From Tubiluchus corallicola (Eukaryota > Priapulida > Priapulimorpha > Priapulimorphida > Tubiluchidae): 64,000 nt of DNA. Position 1 is the stretch's first letter. Every line of letters begins with the position of its first letter. The translations under genes and the position numbers were made by a program. The stretch spans positions 126,001-190,000 of the forward strand of contig JAQGDQ010000018.1 of assembly GCA_030141605.1 (NCBI GenBank), in the 5' to 3' direction. Shown piece by piece: positions 13,901 through 27,800 of the stretch. Under the pieces are notes generated by a model. It made no database searches. It was not told the origin of the DNA and saw nothing but the letters and a program-made list of their open reading frames with translations.

Positions 13901-16900
13901 CTAAACTATTATCATTTTGTGTTTTAGAAAATCTGCTCTGCATTGGTGAAAACAGCACGCAGGTAAAGCTTTGTGATTTCAATTTATCGAGGAAATATAA
14001 ACCAGGTGACCAATTGAAAGTCATGCATGGAACTGCTGAGTTTGCAGCACCCGAGGTTGTAAATTATGAACCAGTTGAAACTGCAACTGATATGTGGAGT
14101 GTTGGAGTTGTTTCTTATGCTCTGTAAGTAGTTTTTTAACAGAAACAGTGACTCATTAGTGGGTAGCAATGAATTTTGTATATGCCATTTTTGTAAAATG
14201 TATCATTTGATTTGTTAGTTACTTCAGTAATTGTTTAGTTTGTTAAGCTATAATAAAATGGCATTATTTTCTAGTACATGATTGCTTATGATAGGAAAGG
14301 CTTGTGATTGCTTTTGTTAAGAAAAGCTAATTTGTTTTGCAGGCTTTCTGGACTGTCCCCATTCGCAGGTGATTCAGATCAAGAGACATTATCTAATGTC
14401 ACAAAAGCAAAATGGGATTTTGATGACAGTGCCTTTACTAATATTTCCGATGAAGGCAAAGATTTTATTAAGAAACTTCTTGTCAAAGAGCCAAAGTAAG
14501 ATAACATTTACTATTTTTGTAAATCTGTTTCACCTTGTATTTCTGTACAGGTTATGCCTATGCAAACTAAATGCAGTATAATAAGACAAGGTCATCTGTC
14601 AATGCTGAGTTTAACAATATTCTTCATTTTTCGTGTCGTGCACTGCTATCTTTTTTAAAAACCATGTGTTACTGTTTATAAGGAGCAGTTTATATATTAC
14701 CATACTGCTGAATTTAGTGATTGATTTTGCTTTTTTGTACATATTGTAGCATAGTTATTTTTGATTTACAAACTTTTTGGTAGTCTGTTAATCAATGCCA
14801 ATGAAATGGCCAATATTCCTATTCTAGTTTGTTTTGACAAGTTACAGGTTTTATAAAACAACTGATATATTATAGGAAACGACTAAGTGCTTCCGAATGT
14901 CTACAACATCCTTGGTTGGCACAGGATGCTAATAGGTACAAGGGTAATAGTATCAGCACAGATCAACACAGGAAGTTGCTAACTAAAAGGAAATGGCAGG
15001 TATGCCTTTTCTGTTGTCTTAGACTTCAGACTTGGTAGATAACTGTAACATAAGTGTGGGTGTGTTGTTTGGCATATTCGCGTGTGATATTAGGTCAAAG
15101 TAATTAGCCCAGGCTTTGAAATTTTGCACTTAAGTTTGTGATTGCTATTGTTATAGGTAAGGGAAAATTTTATTAAACTAAATTTAATTAATGTTTTAGC
15201 TTAATGAGGTTCGTTTATATATATACGAATATTGTGAGGTGAATTTGTCTCTAACTTTGTTTAACCATACACATAGTATTTGTACAAGTAACAGTTAGGC
15301 TGTAGATGCATGGTTTGTTTAGCTGCTTGTTTGTTCATTTTTTTAGAAAGTTGGAAATGCTGTGATTGCTCTGTCTCGTTTAACCGTTTCGCATGGTGGT
15401 TGTCAAAACTTTGTTCGTGCACCAACCGATAATACTAAATGTGTACAGTTTGAAACATTCGAATATCCAGAGGCGCCGAACATACAGACACTAGGTGTTT
15501 TATGTGAAAGCGTAACTGATGATGATGCTCCCAGTGACACTTCTTTCTTCGAGCAGTATAGTGATGCAAATGACATTTCAGTGTTTGATGATTCTGAATT
15601 AAGCCACGAATCAAATTCACGTAATTTTGAAAGAGTAGCATATAAAGTGCCTCAGTGCAAACTGACAGTAGTGATGTCTCATGCATCTAACATGCTTGAC
15701 GAAATCCCTTGTGTTTCGTCAAATACTACAAAAGTGTCGAGAACCGTTCACGAAACAAATGACAGTGCTTTATGTATTGAGTTTGATGAAGCAACAGATT
15801 TTGCTGACTATGTGGTCATTATTGATAAACAACCAAGTTCTGTTGCTAATTTACGATGTATCAATGACGATGAACCAAAGTCTCATGGTCAGATTTCATT
15901 CGACAGCTGTAAAGATAATCAATTTGAACCTGAGGTTAACTTAGACTTGGCATGTAATATTGGTGGTGATCGAAGCATCCAGTCTTCTGACAGTAAACTA
16001 GTCATGACAAGTAGTGCTTGGCCAGTCTCTAGTACACGTCAGGCACTATCTCCTTTTGATGATTCATCAAGTGAGAAAGGTGATGAAGGTACCTACACTT
16101 CTCATGACCAATCACCAATTGCTTCTGCTACTGTACAATCTGTTAGTCTTACTAAAAACATGTTTCAGAAGCTTCTGCGTCCCACACCTCACCCTAGAAA
16201 AACTAGTGCCACTAACAGTAGTAAAAGCAAAGGACAGCTCAGTGTACAAGAATTAATAAAATGCTTTGAACCCACTAACACAGTTAGTTCTAAACCCCGA
16301 CAGTTGAGGAGAATGTCTTCACTCAATGCTTCCAGTTCTATTTTTAATCCAGACAAATCTATAAAAGATGAGATGGAAGAGGCAGAGAAGAAAAAAATCG
16401 CAGATGATGAATTGGCATATCAGTTGTCACCCAAAATAGTCGACATAGTTGAATTTCCTAGATAACCTGCATGAATTGAATAACACTGCATTTTTTGGCA
16501 TTATTTGCATTGGTGAGCTTGATAACATATATTTAATTAGAACTTGATAGCATTTATTTACAGTTATCGTAAGTACTAATCATGTTTGTTATTTCTGGAA
16601 TTAATAGTAATCACTTTCTTAGTTTTTCTGGTAATAGTCTTTTTTTAATGTTGTACAGCTTGATAGTTGTTCAAAGAGTTGTTTTATAAATATTTTAATA
16701 AAGGTAGAAAACTGTAAACATTTAAGAGAATCATAAAGCTGAACTTCATTGCTGATGCACTGAACCTTCGTATAACAAATTTTACATACTTGTAGTACAT
16801 TAACTTGGCACAGCTTGATATGCAGTCGCTAATTAAGATAATTCAACCTTGTTATTGAACTTAATTTATGTCCACCAGGGTGAGCAACTACTACAAAAAC

Positions 16901-19900
16901 CTAAATTTGAGAAGAAGATGCAAGACGTCTGTGCAAAAGAAGGAAGTAGTGCAACATTTTCTGTAACTGTAACTGGTTTACCTGAACCAGATGTTGTATT
17001 CTTCCAAGATGGTGAAATTATCGAAGATGATGAGAAACACCTGTTTACTTACGAAGAAGATGGCACTTGTTCAATGACAATACCTGATGTAGACATGGAA
17101 GATCAGGATCAGTATGAGTGCACAGCTACCAATTCTGTTGGTGAAGATAAATGCACAGCTCAGCTGACATTAGGTTTGTATATGCATGGCAATGTTATGA
17201 TTGTTGTGATGATGATGATTCACATGTATATGCATGACAGTGTCATAGTGATTATTGCTAATTCTAAGTTTTTTTGTTTGCATCAAGATTTGAAATGTTT
17301 TATTGTTTAGTTAATTTAATAGAGCCGAATCCAGTAATACGATCCCATGGATTTCAAAATACTTTTTTAGATTAAGCCCGTTTTGCACTACTCATTACTT
17401 GTATTGTCGTCCTTGAAAGATTAGAGGCCCGGGGAACTTAGACATTTTTTCCCGGTGAGCATTAGTGACATTAAGTTACCATGCACACATCATGTATGCA
17501 TGATAATGTCTATGGATATGAACTGAATTAGTTACTGTACTGCAAAGTCATTTTAACATTAGTCTTTAGCTGTTCTGAGTGGCCATTATAGGTTAACCAC
17601 TAGTGAAACAATAAAAATAAGAACAGTCATTTTTATTTTGAAACGTAAATGAACAAAAGCAGTTAAATGAAGTTGCTTTAAGTTTTTTTATTATCTGGTG
17701 TACTCTGTAGTCTAGACTACAGCAAACAGCGGCAGCTTTGAAGGCACCTAGTGTATATTAAAATGTTTTGGTGCTACTGCAGGGAAAATAGCATGCTGTA
17801 CAGATGTTTGTATTAGCATTTAGATTTCTTAATAACCATAGACGATTGTATAACCATATTATATTGTATAACGATTGTATTAGCATTTAGATTTCTTAAT
17901 AACCTTAGACATTGTGGCAGACTCTTGAATCGTATTAATAAGATTCGGAGTAGTTTTTTATCATAATTGCCTTTTTTGGTGTTTCTAATTACTTTAATAA
18001 TTCTTTAAAAGAATTTGTTTTGTTCGTTTGTCAAGATTGTATCAAAAGCTTGGCTAGTAGTGTTTTTCATTTGTTTTTTTTGTTTGCTGGTATTGTAATA
18101 AGTTGCCTTATTGCTTTCACTAGCAAAGTAGATTAACAAGAAACCACAAATGTGTTTTGTATAAGTTTTAAACTGAATTTTTTAAGATGCATGCAGTATT
18201 TATAAAAATGATGTATTGCTGTTTGATACTTTTGCATGACTAACTTGATGTGAGCTTGCTGTAATTTATTCATAATAAATATTTTTTCTTAAATTTATTT
18301 GTTTATGCACGTTATATTTTAATTCTTTTATAATTGATCTACATTCATTTAACAAGCTTCGTAACCTCCACTCGTTTGTCTTTAGTTCATACTTCATATT
18401 CACCCACTAGAGACAGTAATGTGTTTCTAAATATTCACAGGTTGTTAGTTGGTTGTACACTTTTGCTGCAAATAATGCCATGTGATCCCCATGCAGTGTA
18501 AGATAGAACAAAATAGGCATGGCATTGTTTATTGAATTTTTATATCTTTGGTTTATTTTTAATTGTGTCCGACAAATGTATAGTGGCACTGAAAATCGAC
18601 AATTGTTTGGCTTTCAGTGCATTATAATATTTGTGCATTACAAATAGCACATTATAATATTTCTACACATACAAACTACTGAAAATTAAATGGAACACTG
18701 CAGACTGCAGTATCTAATACCTGGAGTTCAAGAAAGTGGCTACCTTGAGTCCTCATCCAAATTTGTGCAAAATATTAATTTTCTACCTTAGGCAATAGAG
18801 GAATTTACTTTTCAACAGTTTGTAACAACTGCAGTAACTAAATTAGTACCCACAGTTCCTTTGAAACTAATATTTTGGATCACAATGCATAATTAACTAC
18901 AGTAATCAAAAACAAATTTTAATCATTAACTATTAAGATATGGTATGAAACAAATGCTACTCATTAAGATATTCTGACAACAATTTTACTAGAAGCTGCA
19001 CCTGGAAAAGGTATCCGGAAAAAAAGACCTGGTTCAAAAGCAAAGAAAGGTAGGTGTGCATATTTTAATTTGTTTGTGAGTACTGTACTTGTTTTAGGCA
19101 AAAAGCTAACACGAAAGGTGGCAAAAGCTATACACATTAATTAATCGAGATAATATTGAAATTAATCACAACATCTCTGATGGAGAAAATAATGCAGTTT
19201 TCCATTTTAAGAACTAGTAGTCGTTTGTACTGTTTCCATTTTTTTCTGAAGCACATTATTGAGGTAATACTGAAGTGTTGTGTACAAACATTTATGTTAA
19301 ACATGATAGAATCTGCAGACATGTTATACTGAAGTGTTGTTCAAACATTTATGTTAAACATGACAGGATCTGCAGAAGCTACCGTTCAAACATATTTAAA
19401 AAAAAATTCTTTGCAAATGTTCTGATTCAAGATGCACAGCCCATGCAAAACAACACAACCAACGTGTTTAAATGAGCAAAATGAAACATTTTGCAGTTTG
19501 TGTTAATTACTAGGTACAGTGCACAAATACTTGTGAACAAAAACTTCGCTTGTATAAGTTTAAGATTCACTAATTTGGTATATTTTTTGTAAATTAAATA
19601 ACAGTGTCGGTGTGTTTCATGTAAGTTCTTTTGTAACAAGAAACTGAAGAAAGAGAAAATCTTGTATGTTTGAAGCAAAGCAAGTTTCACTACTCTTTAT
19701 TTACAGGTCTACAAGAAGCTACAGAAGGACCTCTTATGCCAACTGGACCTCTGCGTGTCACTGTTCTCACCAAGGATTCCATCGAAGTCGACTGGCAACC
19801 ACCTTTGTACAAGAAAGGAGCAGAACCATCACATTATATCATAGAATATCGCAATCTTACTCTGGGAGAAGACGCACGCTTCCTCAAGTAAGATTCGCTG

Positions 19901-21588
19901 AACAAGTTGGATGTCAGTGATTCTCAGCCGTCTCACTGTTCAACTTTTCCGTCTTCACTGTCTATCCCTGTTGCCATGTTATATTCCCCCAGTTTTGCCA
20001 CATTTTCTGTTCCTTTATATTGAAGCAGTGTAATAAGTGATGCTTTTGTGATGTTATTTGAAGGCATAGCTTTTTATTTTATTCTAAAATGCTTTTTTAT
20101 TTTAACTTGACATCAGAAAATAACAACTGTGTGCAGCAATTCATGCAGCTAAAATATTTTACTTTATTATTCTAATGTGACTGATGATTAATTGTATAAT
20201 GCTATTAACGTCTGCTTGGTGGCTGAGAAAATCTACAACTGGCTAAAAAACGTTGTTAAAAGATACAGGCAGACCTGCTAAACGTGTGAAAATTGATCAG
20301 CTCAGTAAGAGATCTTTTGCAACCTGTTTTTTAAATACATTTTATTTATACTGAATGACAATGTTTATGGTGACTCGTAACTGTCATAAATTATTTATCA
20401 CTCACATGATTAAGCCAGTTATCTACATGTCTGAGTTATTACAGCACTTACATTGAGTAGCTGGGAGTTGCCACATGGTAGGGACTGGCAGTAAAAACTG
20501 ATATTTTACCGACAAATGGCACACTTCTTTGTGACTGACTAAACATCTCTCTAGATGTTGGTTTTAGTCGCAAAGAGATACTGTAAAGATTATGACAGGT
20601 GGTATAGTCGTAATTTTTACAGTTGTTTCGTTTGTTTTTGCAGTGGACTGATCTGATTCACCATTATAATTCATCGTGTTGCTGTAGTATTTAAAACAAC
20701 ATTATAACATTTTGATATTATAACTATTAGAGCTTTGCTAATCATTCAGCACAGAAATACTGCAGTAATCACTATTAATCGCTTTTTTATAACAGTACTC
20801 TTTTACTTGCTCAAACTAGTGCCTATTGCATTCCAGTACTCTAACTATCTGATACATTATTAGTATGCACTCTTGTTTTGGTGTGAGCATTATTCGAGAT
20901 GAAATTGGTAACATTTATATGTGTGAAAGCGCAAACCCGTGTGCAAATTTTCCACTTTCTGCCGCAGAATTTACAAGCTTATTAACAACTTTCTCCTAAT
21001 ATCACCATGATTTTAGTTTTTGTCAGTTTTCATTTTGAAACTTGCTTAATCAGTTGCTGAAGTTAAATACCTGACAAAGTATACAGAGAAGTGCAAATAG
21101 CAAAGTGAAATTATTTCTTGTTGCTTTTGTGATACACGTTTCAGATTACAGTGATTAATGCAAATGAGTTTTACATTCAAACTTTGTATTTTTAATTTGA
21201 CTCTATTTTTGAAGCTGATACAAAAACGAACATTGCAAACTTAATAAATGATCATTAAATGCACATGTTTTCTTCATTCTTCATATCATGCTACTGTTTG
21301 TCAAAACAGTTAAGAGACATAATATTTATTTATTTATTGATTACTCAATTAGTGCATATGTTTTGTGTCTTTTTTAGATTACCGGCTGACCAGACATACA
21401 GTGTGTTTGAAGAACTTATCGAAAATCATCGGTATTTTATCGGAGTTGCAGCAGAAAATGCATTTGGAGTTAGTGATCCACTTGAAGTTGTTGTCGTTAT
21501 TGGACAAATCGGACCGAGGGGTATGTTTTATTTAACTCCCACCTTTCTCTCTCTCTCTCTCTCTCTCCCTCCCTCTCTCCCTCCCTCC

Positions 21589-21674
<86 letters not shown>

Positions 21675-21755
21675 CTCTCTGTGTCTCTGTGTCTCTGTGT
21701 CTCTGTGTCTCTGTGTCTCTGTGTCTCTGTGTCTCTGTGTCTCTGTGTCTCTGTG

Positions 21756-21847
<92 letters not shown>

Positions 21848-24800
21848 GCAGTTCATTTTGTGGAGATTTTCTTGTTATGTTGCTGTTTAATGTATCAATG
21901 TATCCTCATTACTGTTATGGTTATACTATGGGTCTAATAGTCTGCTTATTAGTGGAAAGCTTATCTTACAGAGCCCGATCCATCTTTCACAACACCACTT
22001 GAAGATCAACATGTAACCAAGGGACAACAGGCTAAGTTTACTGTGCAGATAGATAAACCCGGAGCAAAAGTTAGTAGAACGCTATTCATTAATTGTTAGT
22101 CTTTTATTAGAAACAAATCATTTTATTTAGGTTTTCAATCTAGCTCTATTGCAATAGTAAAAATGTGTAGTAACTATTTGTAATTTTGTTTTAATGAAAT
22201 ATTTACTCTGATTCACCAAATTCATGTCTTCATGTCACTTTTTCGGAGCCAGTATTTTCTGGGGATGTTATTTATATGCATTTTAAATAAACCAGCTTTA
22301 TTTAAGACAATTTAAAAATTGAATTAATAATTATATTATTTGAAACGTGACATGTAAGTGGACATCTGTAAGAAATGGAAGGCCGATTGAACTGAAGTAT
22401 TAATATGTTTTGTCTTTTCTTATCATTAATAATTATCTTTGTGTTATTTATATTCTTTGTGCAAACAAGACTAGGAATCACATACTGTCTTTAACCAATA
22501 GTATTTTTGAATTAAAAGTACAACAAATTGACATTTTGCTTCAGGTGAAGTGGCTGAAAGATGGAGACGTAATAAAGTCTAGCAACAAATATGAAATCAT
22601 TGATGACGAAGAAGAGAACAGACACACATTACTTGTGAACAATGTCGACTATGATGACGAGGCTGTATATACGTGTATGTGCGGTCGCAGACAATCCGTT
22701 GCTGATCTTATTATTGTTGGTAAGCAATCGTGAACGCATGTATTTTGATGCCAGTTTTGAATGCTATAGCTTATGTACATTGTAAAGTTATGCCTCTCTG
22801 AAATTGTCTGAGTGATTTCTGCTTTTTTTATGATACATTCCAGCTGTATACCATATTTATTGTCGACAATTTGTTTATTTTCAGAACCCCCGGCTTCATT
22901 TACAAAGGAGTTGGAAGACAAAGAAGTCATGGAAAATAACTCTGTTATATTTGACTGTGTTACTGACCAAACCAGTGTCAAGGTAAGAAGAATTGCTTTA
23001 GCTTTATAAATGTATCTGAAAAACCATCTAAGTTTATGGTTTTTTTAAAGCAAAGTAATTCTTTTTCCGTTTTCTTACTTTTTACGTATTTTAATACCAA
23101 GCACTAATAACACTTATTTACAGATTTTCGTTTAGTTTGTATGCTTTCTTTCGTCATCACTTAGGCACACTGTTCTTTGCTTACTCTAGAATGTAAAATG
23201 GTTAAAAGATGGTCGGCGTGTCCAAGGTGACCGCTTTCGCACTAAAGTGGATAAGAACCGACTTTCTCTCACCATTAAAGATGCTACAATGGATGACATG
23301 GGTGTATACACATGTAAAATTGAAGGCACCAAGTCTGCTGCCAAGCTTACTGTTAAACGTACGTATTTAGTTTAGCCACAGGCAACTCATTACTCTGTAC
23401 TTACTATTGTAGTTCAATAATTATGTATTATTTCACATTTCTTAAATTAAAATGATATCAGTTTTATCATTTTGCTAATGATATTTCATAGTTAAAATAT
23501 TTTTTTAATTTTTATTGTTTGTAATACTTGTAGCTGAACCAGGCTTCAAGACTCATTTGAAAGATGTCGAAGCTGTTGAAAAGGAAACAATTGAAATGAT
23601 GTGTGAAGTTGCGTCAGAAGACATGCAGGTACTCATCTATCTGTTCTTACATGAGCATACAAAGACATGTATATTAAACGTTTTGGAAGTGATTTTAAAA
23701 AATACGATTAATCCTCGTTTGTAGGTTAAATGGATAAAAAATAATCGGCCCTTGCGACATAGTGGTCGATACGAGATCTTTGAAGACGGATGCCGTCGTT
23801 TTTTACGAATTCACGATGTTTCCTTGGATGATAATGGCACTTATTTCTGCCAAACTGGTAACAAACAAACCTCTTGTGTTGCCAATATTGAAGGTACTAC
23901 ATTTAATTTTGTTTATCATTTCACTTTTTCTATTATTTATCCATATCTAGCACTTAACAACCGTAATGGTAAAGTCAGGATTGCAAAGTTGGTGACTGAC
24001 TTATCTTTTATGTTTTTTTAAGTCTGTCACGAACAAGAATGTTTTATTGAAGCTTTTAATTCACATTGTTGCTCTTTTTATGGCACTGCTATTCCTATTT
24101 TGTGTGATAAAAGTACAGCTCTGTATTGTGTATTAGGTATTCCTTGTAATTTGCACAACAACCTGACACATTGTATTTCTGGCATTGACCCATATGTAAA
24201 ATTAGTAGCAAGACGAGCATCAAAGTTGTATGAATACATGAACTGAGCGATCAAAATATTTTAACTGGATTAGCTTTGCTGAACAAATTCACTAGTATTA
24301 CAACTTTGGTTGAGACCAGGTTATTTATTTGCAGTCAGCAAAAAATGTGATTAGTCCGAACAGGATTATATACTTGGGAAGTATTTTGAGCAAGTCAGGG
24401 TGAATATGTAAAATCAGGTTTTTCAAACATTGACATCGTGTGTATATTCAACACACTTTTAATTAACTAACTGACTAGCTTAACTTCTATAGCAGCTATA
24501 AAATCAATTTTATTTTTATTCTTATTAACTGTGTAAATAGCCATTAAATATCATACGTTTATTTGTTATTATTGCAATTTTTAATTATGAAGATGCGAAT
24601 AAATGATATATATATATTATTTGGTGTTTACTTAGATGGACTATTACGTAAACTGCGGGATTCTAAAATTGGGTGTATGGTGGGTAATGGGTACTGTGGC
24701 AGTGTCGCACATGCAGATGATTTAAGTCTGTTGGCTTCGAATATACAGGCTCTCCAGGCCATAATAAAAATTTATGATGAGTATGCTAGAAATTATGATT

Positions 24801-27800
24801 TGTCGGATAATGCTGAAATTCTATCTAAACGTGGAGATTTCATTTGTCATGCAAACAGTGTTATGTGTGACTTCTCGTTTCTTAATAGTTGTACTAAGAC
24901 TAAAATATTTCAATTGTACTGTCATAGCTGTTATGGCTCGCAAATATAGAAGCTTGATAACACTTTTATTAATAACCTTGATACCTACTGGAACTTAGGC
25001 GTACATGAATTTTGGCATACCAAACTCATAGGTTTTTGTTATCTCATTTATCAGGTGTGTTTCTTCCAAGTACCCAGTTTGAAATCAGATTTGTAAAATT
25101 ATAATTATTTATGCGATGTATTAATAGCAGTAATACGCTTGCGAACTTTTTTTGTGAGCAATGCAGAATACCCTGTGGAGTCAACATTAGGTTGCAATCT
25201 GCCATTTATTAGATGTATTATACTATGGTAACTGCAACAAATGTGGTTATTTAAAAATTAAAAGATTCATTTATAAGAAAGCCCCAGAGTTTACATAGGC
25301 TCAAAGCCGCACTCTCATTTGTTCAAGATGTTTTAAATGACTTAATCGATTTTTCCTTTTTAGACAATCAGCAGTTAAATTGAATTTCTACAATATTGAT
25401 ATTGCGAGTAATTTGTGATTTTAATTATGATTATGACTGTGATATCTAAAGATATGAGTTTTTTAATTACTAACCGGTGTTGTTTTTTTATTTATTTATT
25501 TACTTAACTATTCCAATGAATATATTTTATTTAGAATAATTCGAAATAATATATATATATTGTATAACTATGTATATAAAACTTGAGATGCGCAAACAAA
25601 GAGGCATAAGGTGATAATTTATTTGTATTTTAAGTCAGCAACTTGATAAATTGTTCAGTCTTTGTTTTTTTTCTATTTTCATTAAATGAGGCAGACCACT
25701 TTGGTACCAGTTTTTTTAAAGAATGAATTCACGTCCAACTGTTGCTCCCATAAATGCAGAACAACGTTCTTCTACACTATTAGAGGATTTTTTCTAAATA
25801 ATTGTGATGATGTAAACCATTTATAATGATATGTCATTTTTGTCGATGTGTTGTATGAACATGCTGACTTTTGCTATATGATTTGCAGAAGCTCCAGTGG
25901 CTGAATTTTTGAAGAAACTGGAAAATGTAACTTGCAGTGTTGGTGATGTCGTTATTCTTTCCTGTGAAGTGTCAATTGAAGACGCTGACGTGACTTGGCT
26001 GAAGGATGGAAAGCAGCTGAAGGTAGTGAATATTTGTAATGCGTTTATTATTTTATTTTAACATAAATCCATTTATACAAGAAGTTCATTATCTTTCGCA
26101 ACAGATGAGAACTTAATAGAAAATACAGAAATGCAGCAATATTTTTCTTTTAATAGGAATCTGAAAAGTATGAGTTCCTAAAGAAAGGAACAATGCGGCA
26201 GCTAAAAATCAATGATATTGTTGCTCAGGATAGAGGCCGGTATGTGTGCCAAGCTGGAGACAACAGGACTAGGGCAGATGTCAATGTCGAAGGTAAAGCA
26301 CGGTTTCATCCTGAAATGTGTGAGCAACATTTGATATTTTTCTTTATGCACTTTGCTGATTTATAGGTGAATGTGTGAATTTTTTTATATGTTATCTGCA
26401 GCACCACCTAGAGTCTATGTGCACAATAAATACCAAGAGGAGGTCATTGTGAATGCAGAGGAGCCATTACAATTAGAAGTTGATTATGAAGGTTATCCTC
26501 CATGTCATGTAAGCTGGATAATTGAAGAGGAAGAGATAATACAGGTTTGTCTTACTACTTTATTTTTAATTCCCTTTATTCTCATTACTAGAATATTTTA
26601 CTGATTGCAAAATCCGACTTGCACACACTTCTGTGAGTCAGTACTTTACATTTTGATGTACCAAGAAAAAAAGCAAGTTTTATATGCTTTGTAACTAAAC
26701 GTGTGTTTTGAGAAGTAATGTGATAATCTTTGCTTTTACCAGACTCGAAGAATACGGATAATCACAACTGAACGTAAGTCCCAGCTTGCAGTGAAACCAG
26801 CACAGAGAAAGGACAGTGGTAACTACAAATGTGTAGTAGAAAATGAGCATGGAAAGGAAGTTGTGCCTATCAAAGTCAGTGTCATAGGTAAGATAATATC
26901 AAACTGTGAATTTTGTGCAAAAATTTAAAGTAAAGGAAGATATACAAAGTAATTAGTCATAGGTAATACAATATCAAACTGTGAATTTTGTGCAAAAATT
27001 CAAAGTAAAGGAAGATATACAAAGTAATTAGCACTAATATTAAAAAAATAGTATTAATTAAAAATGGTTGTTAAAGGTTATTCTCTTTTTCTTTATTGTG
27101 AATAAACATAGGTTTCTGGCTGACTAAAACTTGACTTGTACATTTTTTGTGTTCGATGTGTTTATAGCCTTGATAATTTTAGGTATCATTTTGATGTGCG
27201 AAGAAGAATAATTTCAGGCATTATTTGGTACATGATAAAAGAACAAAATACATGAACACAAATGGAAAGAACGAAATTTTAAGCTTTGCAATAATACAGG
27301 AACAAAACGAACTACAATTTCAAAAATGATTTCAATGCATGAAAAACGACGACAAACCAACAACGACGAAAACTTAACATAGTGTGCTAAATAGTCAATA
27401 ATAACAAAATTGGAATATTTTTTACATTATCACCTACCGTAAGATACAATTATCAGACGGTAAAATCTGACAGCGCTATATGGCAGCCAAACAGATCACA
27501 AGGTGGTTGCACACGTGATATAATATTTAAAACATGGCGCTTTAGGGAAACAGCTAACTCTAATAAACGTTGATGCATTATTTACTCGCATGCATGTTTT
27601 ATATCTGCTTATTAGACATTTGTCAGGCCAGTTACACAGTCACTTAAAGACTATTAGATCTAAATAGCCACTAATCTCACTATTAGTAGGGTAAATGACA
27701 CTAATTTTTTTCCAGGAAGGTATATAATAAAGTTGACTTTGCTAACTGTGTAATACATACAGTAGTAAATTAATGATTGCCTAGTATTTTTTTACCGAAA

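Noticed and set aside
21259-22002. 247-codon ORF across the microsatellite (long Ser/Leu runs)
   Set aside because: Only 21378-21520 is real (Fn3-2). The rest is translation of (CT)n and poly-T.
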